Assembly: GCF_000311725.1 (NCBI RefSeq)
Contig: NZ_HE978514.1
Span: forward strand, 275,760-339,759
Origin: Robertmurraya massiliosenegalensis JC6
Lineage (GTDB): Bacteria; Bacillota; Bacilli; Bacillales; Cytobacillaceae
Length of the DNA stretch: 64,000 bases
Direction: 5' to 3'
The notes under the pieces are model-generated. The model did no database searches and was not told the origin of the DNA. It worked only from the letters and a program-made list of their open reading frames with translations. Both the position numbers and the translations under genes were made by a program. Positions 23,442 to 30,486 of this stretch are shown in pieces (the stretch's first letter is position 1; each line of letters starts with the position of its first letter).

Positions 23442-24422
23442 TTACGAATCCAAAACTTCCGTAATCAACAATGTGTGATGGTCGCCTAAAGAAATTTCCT
23501 CTTCCGTATCTAAATAGCGTACGAACGGTCTTTGTATGTTTCCGACTATCTTCGTTACAATCACATCGCGGCCATTATTGAGTCTGACCTTTGTTCCTGG
23601 AATATAGCTTGGCACTTGTTGTACGAAAAGACTAATGAGAGCAGGTGGAAAAAGAGTACCACTCTTCGTCATAATATATTCCAATGCCTGATGCGGTGCT
23701 AGTCCGTCCTTTGATAGGGCGTTGTCGTAAACATTGGCAATTGCACAAATTTGCGCAAATTCATGGATTTCCTTTTCTACTAATCCTCTTGGCTCACCGC
23801 TTCCATCGATTGCCTCATGATGCTGATAGGCAACATGTGCGGATAAAAGACTAACCTCTCTTATTTTTCGCAAAAATTCAAAACCACTTCTAGCATGGTG
23901 TTCAGATTCTTGCCCAAACACTTTTCCAATATCATGAAGAAGACAACCTAACGCTAAGTCGTTTAATGATTTTTGAGAGACCCCTAGTTTTTTGGCTAAT
24001 TGAAGTGCGAGCAGAGAGACATTGATAGAATGGGCATACTCCCTTAATTCTTCTGCTAAAGAAGATGTGGGGATAAGAAAAAGCGCTTTTCTTTTTGCCA
24101 CCTCTTGCACAAGGAGGACAACTTGCTTTTGCAAATCACGAATGGGAAGTTCTTTTTTCTCTGTGACGGCCTCAAAAACATTTTTCAATACCTCAATTGC
24201 TTCCATCCACGTTGGGACATCGACCATTTCATCCATCGTGATTCCATAGGAAGTTGCATCCTCAATAAATAGATAGCGTATATCTAGTGCCACTAATCTC
24301 TCTAAATAAGCAGGATGTATCGTTCTCCCTGCACCTAGCAATATACGTCTATGTTTATCAAAAATTGGCCTCGCAAGCTGCATTAGTTTTGGGTTATATT
24401 CATCAATACTAATAAGTCTCAT
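23442..24422 (-). CDS. HD-GYP-like phosphohydrolase with degenerate GYP motif
   Basis: 326 aa. The HD motif L-L-H-D-I-G-K and the downstream H-H-E-A-I-D-G-S-G-E-P-R-G-L correspond to the HD-GYP signature, but the GYP triplet reads G-E-P. The N-terminal part (residues 1-130) resembles the DUF3391-like region of such proteins. HD-GYP enzymes hydrolyse c-di-GMP; the altered triplet makes the activity uncertain. Start at 24422 with GAGGGAG upstream. It may be relevant that a c-di-GMP riboswitch lies 1.8 kb away. Confidence 0.8.
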   Translation of the reverse strand: MRLISIDEYNPKLMQLARPIFDKHRRILLGAGRTIHPAYLERLVALDIRYLFIEDATSYGITMDEMVDVPTWMEAIEVLKNVFEAVTEKKELPIRDLQKQVVLLVQEVAKRKALFLIPTSSLAEELREYAHSINVSLLALQLAKKLGVSQKSLNDLALGCLLHDIGKVFGQESEHHARSGFEFLRKIREVSLLSAHVAYQHHEAIDGSGEPRGLVEKEIHEFAQICAIANVYDNALSKDGLAPHQALEYIMTKSGTLFPPALISLFVQQVPSYIPGTKVRLNNGRDVIVTKIVGNIQRPFVRYLDTEEEISLGDHHTLLITEVLDS

Positions 24423-24482
24423 GCGCTTCTCCCTCGTCAAACCCATTTTAGAAAAGTTTAATCTTGGAAATGAATTTTGTCT

Positions 24483-25232
24483 TTATTCTTGGTCCGTTAA
24501 AATAACAGGCCCGTTCTTCGTAATCGCAATTGTATGCTCATATTGAGCAGAGTATTTTCCATCGATCGTACGGGCGGTCCAGCCGTTGGCATCCATCTTC
24601 ATTTCATACTGACCCATGTTAACCATTGGCTCAATTGTAAAGACCATTCCTTCTTTTATTCTCGGTCCTTTTCCAGGAAGACCGAAATGTGGAACATCAG
24701 GCTTTTCATGGATAACTGAACCGATTCCATGTCCGATAAAATCACGAACTACAGAAAATCCTTCTCCCTCCACATACGTTTGGATCGCATGACCGATATC
24801 ACCAATGCGGTTTCCAATTTGAGCCTGTTCGATTCCTTTATAAAGGGCTTCTTTCGTTACATGTAATAACTTTTCCGTACGCTCCGATACTTCACCGACT
24901 GCATATGTCCAAGCTGAGTCTGCTAAAGCCCCATTTAAATTTACAACCATATCAATTGTTACAATATCCCCAGTTTTTAATGGTTCCTTTCTTGGAAAGC
25001 CATGACAAATTTCATCATTAATACTCGCACATGTAGCAAACTCATAGCCTTTATAGCCCTTTTGTTCCGCAGTCGCCCCATGTTTTTGTAAAAAAGAATC
25101 AACAAATTCTTCTATTTCCCAAGTCGTAATTCCTGGTTGAATCATTTTGGCAATTTCTTTATGAACAGAAGCCAGCACCTCACCAGCTTTCTTCATCATC
25201 TCAATTTCTCTTTGTGATTTTAAAACAATCAT
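24483..25232 (-). CDS. map: Methionine aminopeptidase type I
   Basis: 249 aa. Removes initiator methionine. Metal ligands are visible in D-M-V-V-N-L-N-G-A-L-A-D-S-A, H-G-I-G (H of G-H-G-I-G), F-T-I-E-P and the final E of Y-E-H-T. AAAGGAGG precedes the ATG. It is a stand-alone Bacillus-type second MetAP, not the copy within the ribosomal-protein cluster. Confidence 0.93.
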   Translation of the reverse strand: MIVLKSQREIEMMKKAGEVLASVHKEIAKMIQPGITTWEIEEFVDSFLQKHGATAEQKGYKGYEFATCASINDEICHGFPRKEPLKTGDIVTIDMVVNLNGALADSAWTYAVGEVSERTEKLLHVTKEALYKGIEQAQIGNRIGDIGHAIQTYVEGEGFSVVRDFIGHGIGSVIHEKPDVPHFGLPGKGPRIKEGMVFTIEPMVNMGQYEMKMDANGWTARTIDGKYSAQYEHTIAITKNGPVILTDQE

Positions 25233-25495
25233 CGCTAGATCCTCCTTTATACAAGTACAAAGTACCTTTCACCATTGTAATACTTTTCAAGTGACAATCA
25301 AAATGTTTTAATTTTCGAAATGTGTCAAATTATGCATTGTCATGAATGAATTAATATTCTACTATGTAGATAAATATTATTTAATAACTATGAAAAGCTT
25401 AAAAATTCAAAAGAACTTTTTGTTCTAAATATGGAACTGTTTTTCAATCTTTGATATTATTAAAGTATACATTTTGATAGGATGTGTGATTTTTG

Positions 25496-25819
25496 ATGAT
25501 TGGTGATCGTGTTAAAAAACTCAGACTTGAAAAGAAGATGTCGCTTTCAGAGCTTGCTGAACAAGCTGGAGTGGCAAAATCTTATTTAAGTTCATTAGAA
25601 AGAAATCTACAAAATAACCCGTCCATTCAATTTCTCGAGAAAATTGCTGGCGTTCTCCATGTTCCAGTAGATTACTTAATCCATGAACACTTAAATGATG
25701 AAGATCTTGATTCAGAATGGATTAAGATTGTAAAAGAAGCTATGGACTCCGGTATTACAAAAGAACAATTTAGAGAATATCTTGAGTTTAATAAATGGAG
25801 AGCCAATCAAGACAAATAA
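25496..25819 (+). CDS. sinR: Biofilm master repressor SinR
   Basis: 107 aa. N-terminal XRE helix-turn-helix M-I-G-D-R-V-K-K-L-R-L-E-K-K-M-S-L-S-E-L with A-K-S-Y-L-S-S-L-E-R-N, almost as in B. subtilis SinR. The C-terminal dimerisation region (D-S-E-W-I-K-I-V-K-E-A-M-D-S-G-I-T-K-E-Q) binds SinI. SinR represses matrix genes. The ATG at 25496 is preferred over the adjacent TTG. sinI lies convergent downstream rather than upstream in the same direction as in B. subtilis. Confidence 0.93.
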   Translation: MIGDRVKKLRLEKKMSLSELAEQAGVAKSYLSSLERNLQNNPSIQFLEKIAGVLHVPVDYLIHEHLNDEDLDSEWIKIVKEAMDSGITKEQFREYLEFNKWRANQDK

Positions 25820-25857
25820 GTATGATGGAAGCAAAGGCGGAGTGACACTAACACAAG

Positions 25858-25889
25858 CAAAACCTGTTCTTTAAAAGAACAGGTTTTTT
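25858..25889. terminator. Terminator after sinR
   Basis: AAAACCTGTTCTT and AAGAACAGGTTTT form a long perfect stem with TTTTTTA, about 40 bp past the sinR stop. Confidence 0.9.
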
Positions 25890-26006
25890 ATTCGTGTACC
25901 TTATATATTAGGTTTCATTGAGCGGTGATGGTTTCAAAAGTAGATCCAAAATGAAGTCAGAAAAGATGTTCCGTAGTGATATATATTTGTTGAGCTGCTT
26001 GAAACA

Positions 26007-26141
26007 TTATTGCTTGACGGTTTTGTTAGCAAGAAATTCGCGAACTTCCTCCTTTTCAATTCCGAGTTTTTTTGCCTCTTTAATTAGTTCCAACCATTCC
26101 ATATCCAATCCTTCAATTCTTCCTTTCATTTCTATCACCAT
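26007..26141 (-). CDS. sinI: SinI-like antirepressor (44 aa)
   Basis: M-V-I-E-M-K-G-R-I-E-G-L-D-M-E-W-L-E-L-I then K-E-A-K-K-L-G-I-E-K-E-E-V-R-E-F-L-A-N-K. The L-D-x-E-W-x-x-L-I-x-E-A-x-x-x-G-I-x-x-E-E-x-R-x-F-L pattern is the SinI helical hook that binds SinR. AGGGGG lies 5 nt before the ATG. It faces sinR, and its leader carries a c-di-GMP-I riboswitch (26161-26252), so antirepressor synthesis is probably gated by c-di-GMP. Confidence 0.88.
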   Translation of the reverse strand: MVIEMKGRIEGLDMEWLELIKEAKKLGIEKEEVREFLANKTVKQ

Positions 26142-26160
26142 TTTTTCCCCCTAAAATCCA

Positions 26161-26252
26161 GCACGAATTTCAGCAGTCCAGCCGTCATAGTTCCCTACCT
26201 TAGACCTGAGACTTTGCGCCCCCATCTTTCAACAGGTTTGCCTTTTTCTTGC
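26161..26252 (-). ncRNA. Cyclic di-GMP-I (GEMM) riboswitch in the sinI leader
   Basis: On the minus strand the conserved blocks follow in the right order. GGCAAACC (26235-26242) and GAAAGA come first; then GGGCGCAAAG, AGGTCTAAGG, CTATGACGGCTGG and CTGC. These are the GEMM signature, namely the G-C-A-A-A-C-C / GAAA tetraloop helix, the G-x-C-G-C-A-A-A-G joiner, G-G-x-C-T-A-A and the A-U-G-A-x-G-C-C helix. A P1 helix pairs GCAAGAA (26246-26252) with TTCGTGC (26161-26167) with one A-G mismatch. P1 ends about 10 nt before the sinI Shine-Dalgarno and no terminator follows, so translational control is likely. Confidence 0.88.
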
Positions 26253-26492
26253 GTCCTTTATTTTTTACTCTAAAAGTTATCCCACTTATAGTCTACTTCG
26301 TTTTAATCAATAAAAGTGTAACTATTTGTCAGCCGTTAGAATATTTCGAAATTTATTTTTTAACAATTTTCGTCAACTAGCTACAGGAATAAATCATCAA
26401 ATAAGCAAATGGCATTACGGCGTTGACATCAATGTCAATTCGTGTCGAAATTTATTTCTCTAAAAAACAGTAGTATAGTCATCTATCAAAAT
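26253..26492. promoter_or_regulatory. sinI promoter region with Spo0A-box-like sites
   Basis: Upstream of the riboswitch are two matches to the Spo0A box core TGNCGAA: TGACGAA on the minus strand (26369-26375) and TGTCGAA on the plus strand (26443-26449). A weak promoter TTATTG, 17 bp, TATAAG can be drawn nearer the riboswitch. In B. subtilis sinI is activated by phosphorylated Spo0A. The region also separates the next minus-strand gene. Confidence 0.4.
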
Positions 26493-26711
26493 CTATCTAG
26501 TAATACCGTTTTCATTTTCCTCTTTACCTTTAAAGCTAAGAGAAGTCGAACCAGACAGCGTTTTTATGTATAATTGCTCAAATGTCACGGCATCGAAAAA
26601 TGGTTGTGCCGTTAAATCATGCCCGCATACAGGACATAACCACTCTCCATACTCGCTGCTACTAAAAGAAGGTTTATTACATTTATCACAATTCTTCCGG
26701 TACAATCGCAT
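26493..26711 (-). CDS. Small zinc-ribbon protein (72 aa)
   Basis: M-R-L-Y-R-K-N-C-D-K-C then W-L-C-P-V-C-G-H: two CxxC pairs 20 residues apart form a zinc ribbon in the N-terminal half. The C-terminal half is polar. Start at 26711 with AGGTG 8 nt upstream. Not a family that I can name. Confidence 0.6.
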   Translation of the reverse strand: MRLYRKNCDKCNKPSFSSSEYGEWLCPVCGHDLTAQPFFDAVTFEQLYIKTLSGSTSLSFKGKEENENGITR

Positions 26712-27030
26712 CACCCTCTCACCTGTTCTTTTAGAATTACTAATTGTTCTTAATTAAGAATATAGTATCATTTTATTCCTTTTATAAAGATTTTGAAATA
26801 TGGAAATTTTGTCATTTTTTCGTTTTAACGAACGTTTTTCTCTTTATTTCGTCCACATCCTTCAAATCTCTTACTTTTTTCATTTTATTTCTACTATTAA
26901 TCAAATATGCCCCTGAGTAAAAATTGTTTGAATTTAGGTCTAATGATGTATAGAAATATTGTCTGAATTATCTAAATAATAATATAATAACAGTAATAAA
27001 CTTAAAAAACATAAGAAAGGTGGTGTTTAA
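26712..27030. other. Intergenic region without recognised features
   Basis: About 320 bp, AT-rich, between the divergent zinc-ribbon gene and a small membrane-protein gene. Both promoters must be here; no hairpin or conserved RNA was recognised. Confidence 0.4.
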
Positions 27031-27150
27031 ATGACATTTTTTCATATCCTAAATTTCGTTATCCCTATCGCTTCCATGATTGGACTCGGTTTCTTACTTG
27101 ACCGAATGTGTAAGCCTGATAAAGAAGCAAAAAAAGTTCCGACTGAATAA
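27031..27150 (+). CDS. Small single-pass membrane protein (39 aa)
   Basis: M-T-F-F-H-I-L-N-F-V-I-P-I-A-S-M-I-G-L-G, then F-L-L-D-R-M-C-K-P-D and a lysine-rich tail. AAAGGTGG precedes the ATG and a clear terminator follows, so the gene is likely real. One membrane helix; function unknown. Confidence 0.65.
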   Translation: MTFFHILNFVIPIASMIGLGFLLDRMCKPDKEAKKVPTE

Positions 27151-27152
27151 TA

Positions 27153-27198
27153 TAAAAAAAGTAGCACAAACCATTTTGGTCTGTACTACTTTTTTCAT
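27153..27198. terminator. Terminator shared by the 39-aa gene and motB
   Basis: AAAAAAGTAG and CTACTTTTTT, extended by ACA/TGT and ACC/GGT pairs, form a hairpin between the convergent genes. Confidence 0.8.
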
Positions 27199-27953
27199 TC
27201 AGAAGTTATCGGCAATATTAGGACTTCAACACGACGATTCTTTGCTCTTCCCTCACTTGTTGCATTGCTTGCTACAGGTTGGAATTCACCAAACCCTTTC
27301 GCACTGAACCATGCCGGATCCAGTTTATCGTTTTTCAGCACAATTTTCATAAAGCTAATCGCTCGCATCACACTTAACTCCCAGTTCGATTCAAAACGAG
27401 GATTGCTTATTGGCACATTATCTGTATGGCCACTAATAATAATATTCCGCGGTGGACTCATAACAAGAAGTTCGGATATCTCATCAGCCGTATGCACATC
27501 TTCCGGTCTAACGTCCGCACTACCAGATGCGAATAAGACATTATCACGGATCGTTAACAGCAGTCCTTCATCTGTTAATGAGGTGTCGAGCTTATCTGTT
27601 AGCTTATTTTCAGCAATATAGGCGTTTACCTTTTTTTGAATGTTCTCTAATTCCAATTTTTCAATTCTTTCAGCCTTTTCCTTGTCTTCACTATCTTCTT
27701 GTCCTTCGATATCATCAATGGCCTGAGCCTCATCTTCAGGCATTGGACTTGGGTAATCCAAGATACCAGTACCACCAGAAAGTGCTTGATTAAAAGCTTG
27801 CGACATTTTTTCTAGCTTTTGCGCATCTATCGTACTCATTGAAAATAACACGATAAACAATGCCAATAGTAATGTTAAAATATCTGCATATGGGATCAGC
27901 CACGATTCGTCTATATGTTCTTCGTGCTGTTCCTTTTTTCTTCGTTTACTCAC
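27195..27953 (-). CDS. motB: Flagellar motor stator MotB
   Basis: 252 aa. GTG start overlapping the motA stop (GTGAGTAA). One membrane helix with the proton-carrying Asp in W-L-I-P-Y-A-D-I-L-T-L, then an OmpA-like peptidoglycan-binding domain (I-S-G-H-T-D-N-V-P-I...N-R-R-V-E-V). It anchors the stator to the cell wall. The longer upstream frame lies inside motA and is rejected. Confidence 0.93.
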   Translation of the reverse strand: MSKRRKKEQHEEHIDESWLIPYADILTLLLALFIVLFSMSTIDAQKLEKMSQAFNQALSGGTGILDYPSPMPEDEAQAIDDIEGQEDSEDKEKAERIEKLELENIQKKVNAYIAENKLTDKLDTSLTDEGLLLTIRDNVLFASGSADVRPEDVHTADEISELLVMSPPRNIIISGHTDNVPISNPRFESNWELSVMRAISFMKIVLKNDKLDPAWFSAKGFGEFQPVASNATSEGRAKNRRVEVLILPITSE

Positions 27954-28740
27954 CCTTCTTCTCACCGCTTTCCTCTTGGAAATTCTTCCTTTCACTAGCT
28001 GGTAAGTATGAAGCTAATTTCTGTTCAATCACTCTTGGAGCTTCTCCTTCTAAGATAGAAAGTACACCTTCAATCATCATGTACTTTAATTTTGCTTCTA
28101 CCTTAGATTTTCTTTTCAGTTTATTGGCAAAAGGATGCCATAATGCGTAACCAGTGAAAATTCCGAGTAAGGTTGCGACAAAGGCAGCGCTAATGGCATG
28201 ACCAAGTGCATCAATATCACTCATATCTTGTAGTGCAGCAATTAATCCGACAACGGCACCTAGTACTCCAAGCGTCGGTGCATATGTTCCTGCTTGACTA
28301 AAAATAAGTGCGCCCTGATGATGTCTTTCCTCCATCGCTTCTATTTCTTCTGTCAGAACATCGCGAATGTAATCCGCACTTTGCCCATCAACTGCTAAAG
28401 AAAGACCATTTTTTAAAAATTCATCGTCAATTTCAGACGTTTTTGCTTCTAATGCAAGGAGTCCTTCTTTACGAGCTAATTGCGCCCAATCGGAAAACAT
28501 CCCAATCAAATCAGTTGGGTTCATTAGTTTTCTCTCTTTAAAAATTATCCCAAATAGTTTCGGAACCTTTTTTATTTCAGAGGTCGGAAAGGCAATGGTC
28601 ACCGTACCGATCGTTCCTAAAATAATAATTAAGATGGCAGCAGGGTTTACCAAAACCCCTACTCCTACTCCTTTTAAGACCATTCCTACTCCAACACCAA
28701 GTACTGCTACGATTAAGCCTATTATCGACGTTTTATCCAT
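27946..28740 (-). CDS. motA: Flagellar motor stator MotA
   Basis: 264 aa, four membrane helices. Proton channel subunit; N-terminus M-D-K-T-S-I-I-G-L-I and G-T-Y-A-P-T-L-G-V-L-G-A-V-V-G-L-I-A-A-L follow Bacillus MotA closely. Forms an operon with motB. Confidence 0.95.
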   Translation of the reverse strand: MDKTSIIGLIVAVLGVGVGMVLKGVGVGVLVNPAAILIIILGTIGTVTIAFPTSEIKKVPKLFGIIFKERKLMNPTDLIGMFSDWAQLARKEGLLALEAKTSEIDDEFLKNGLSLAVDGQSADYIRDVLTEEIEAMEERHHQGALIFSQAGTYAPTLGVLGAVVGLIAALQDMSDIDALGHAISAAFVATLLGIFTGYALWHPFANKLKRKSKVEAKLKYMMIEGVLSILEGEAPRVIEQKLASYLPASERKNFQEESGEKKGE

Positions 28741-28931
28741 TTTTGTTCCACCTATCCCTTATGCGACTATTTGACTATGCCTATGATTTCAATGTTTTCT
28801 AGTTTTAAATGATCGTTTCAATCCTATTACTTATTTCGACAAGAACTACGATATTTTTAGTTTTCCTGATGATTTTTCAAAATTATCTTCTCGGTTTTAC
28901 GATGTTTTAGCGAAAAAAACCAAATAAAAAT

Positions 28932-28976
28932 AGATAAAGAAAAGGCATAATAAATGATCGTGCCTTTCCTTTATCT
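28932..28976. terminator. Hairpin at the end of the GNAT relic
   Basis: AGATAAAG-AAAAGGCA and TGCCTTT-CCTTTATCT form a long stem. It lies between the motA promoter region and the GNAT remnant, and probably terminates the ancestral GNAT gene. Confidence 0.55.
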
Positions 28977-29150
28977 AAATCGTTTTGTAATAAATAATGG
29001 TTGGTTCTAATTCCCCATTTGCCGATTGGACAAAATATGGAATTTTTCCCGCCTGAATATACCTGAAGCTCCCTCATCTACAACCTTTATGAGAAGTTCT
29101 GAAAGCTCTTCAATAGCTTCATCAATGGAGGTTAATTGTTCGATTATCAT
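28975..29150 (-). pseudogene. GNAT acetyltransferase relic with internal deletion
   Basis: The N-terminus M-I-I-E-Q-L-T-S-I-D-E-A-I-E-E-L-S-E-L-L, then V-V-D-E-G-A-S, is typical of a GNAT. After a frame change the last 24 codons read G-K-I-P-Y-F-V-Q-S-A-N-G-E-L, then P-T-I-I-Y-Y-K, a typical GNAT C-terminus. The central acetyl-CoA-binding region is missing. A ribosome-binding site (GGGTGAGAG) remains. This is a decayed gene of about 58 codons. Confidence 0.65.
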
Positions 29151-29312
29151 ACTCTCACCCTATATTCGTTTATTTTACACTTAAGTTACCAATAAGGATG
29201 AAGGATGCGCAATCAAATTGTTAGCAAATCTGACAGTAATCATTGCTTCGATACGACTGAATTTCACCTTAAAAAAAGGGCAATATATGAAAAACAGAAA
29301 GGAGTGTGGAAA

Positions 29313-29477
29313 ATGTCAAGAGGGAAGGAATTCAATCATAAACGAAAAGGCCACCCAGGAAAATTCCCTGAAAATACACAAGTCGAGCGCAAATCGAAGG
29401 ACGCCATTGGAGATGAAGAGTTTATCGTTGTTCAAGAAGCATTCAAAAATCGTCTGGAGCAGGAAGATGTGGAGTGA
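29313..29477 (+). CDS. Small hydrophilic protein (54 aa)
   Basis: M-S-R-G-K-E-F-N-H-K-R-K-G-H-P-G-K, then an acidic C-terminal half (E-E-F-I-V-V-Q-E-A-F-K-N-R-L). AAAGGAG 10 nt before the ATG. It looks like the small basic/acidic proteins common in Bacillaceae; not identified further. Confidence 0.6.
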   Translation: MSRGKEFNHKRKGHPGKFPENTQVERKSKDAIGDEEFIVVQEAFKNRLEQEDVE

Positions 29478-29597
29478 AATAGCCTTAAAAGAAACATTCT
29501 TATAAAACGAAACCTCCTAATTTTCAAAACGTATTAATTATCGTTATAACAATTGGAAAGTGCTTGCCCTATAGGCCGCACAGAGGAGGAAACAGGA

Positions 29598-29921
29598 ATG
29601 TTAGTATCGACTACACCGACATTGCAAGGGAAAGAAATTGAGCGTTACTTAGGAATTGTCACTGGAGAAGCAATAATGGGCGCAAACGTCGTTCGTGATT
29701 TTTTAGCAGGAATCACCGACGTAATTGGCGGGCGCAGCAGTGCATATGAAGATAAACTGTCCCAAGGTCGTGAAATAGCCATTCGTGAAATGGAAGACCA
29801 AGCTCGCAGATTAGGAGCAAATGCAGTCGTTGGTGTTGACCTTGATTTCGAAACTTTACGAGATGGAATGATGATGTGTGTTGCTACCGGAACAGCCGTG
29901 TTCATCAAGGATCAATATTAA
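29598..29921 (+). CDS. YbjQ/UPF0145 heavy-metal-binding domain protein
   Basis: 107 aa. [14 protein letters not shown], then G-A-N-V-V-R-D and [15 protein letters not shown] are the YbjQ signature; such proteins form pentameric rings. AGGAGG precedes the ATG at 29598. Function not established. Confidence 0.88.
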   Translation: MLVSTTPTLQGKEIERYLGIVTGEAIMGANVVRDFLAGITDVIGGRSSAYEDKLSQGREIAIREMEDQARRLGANAVVGVDLDFETLRDGMMMCVATGTAVFIKDQY

Positions 29922-29927
29922 TTTTTT

Positions 29928-29966
29928 AAAAGCTCTCAAGACAAAGCTTATCTTGAGAGCTTTTTC
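29928..29966. terminator. Bidirectional terminator
   Basis: AAAGCTCTCAAGA and TCTTGAGAGCTTT pair perfectly, with T-runs, between the YbjQ gene and the convergent GNAT gene. Confidence 0.85.
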
Positions 29967-30397
29967 TTGAAATTGGTTACGGCAATCTCCCCGTACACGT
30001 TCTCATCGATTTTATCAAACCCTAACCTTTTATAGAGCTCTATCGCAGGCAGGTTCTTCGCACCAGTTGAGACAATCATGAAAGCTGCGTCTCCATGCTT
30101 TCGTTCTACATCATCCACCAAGCTCTTTGCAATGCCCCTTCGAAAATATTCAGGATGGACCATGACCCGATGAAGATCAATCACCCCTTTCGTTATCTTA
30201 TAGGATAAGACCCCTACTAATTTTTCCTCTATAAAATAACCCATAAATACCTCATCACTACTTACCAATTGCTCTAGCGTTTCCTGTAAGGGGGGAATCT
30301 CATAAGACCCGATAAGCTCTGCTTCGATTTGATAAGATTGCTTTTGTAACTCGAGAACGATTTCACCATATTTTTTAATAGCAAATTCTGTAATCAT
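29948..30397 (-). CDS. GNAT-family N-acetyltransferase
   Basis: 149 aa. Acetyl-CoA-binding motif V-H-P-E-Y-F-R-R-G-I-A-K-S-L, then N-L-P-A-I-E-L-Y-K-R-L-G-F. Substrate unknown. Divergent from topB. Confidence 0.87.
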   Translation of the reverse strand: MITEFAIKKYGEIVLELQKQSYQIEAELIGSYEIPPLQETLEQLVSSDEVFMGYFIEEKLVGVLSYKITKGVIDLHRVMVHPEYFRRGIAKSLVDDVERKHGDAAFMIVSTGAKNLPAIELYKRLGFDKIDENVYGEIAVTNFKKKLSR

Positions 30398-30486
30398 CTA
30401 CTACCTCCCGTTTCTACCTCATTACCAATCTCCTCTATAATCCGTTATACTAAGAAGGAATATAAAAAGGAAATATAGGTGAACAA

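Noticed and set aside
28741-28830. Sigma-D promoter before motA
   Set aside because: A CTAGA...AGGCATAG arrangement is visible but matches the sigma-D consensus too poorly to report.
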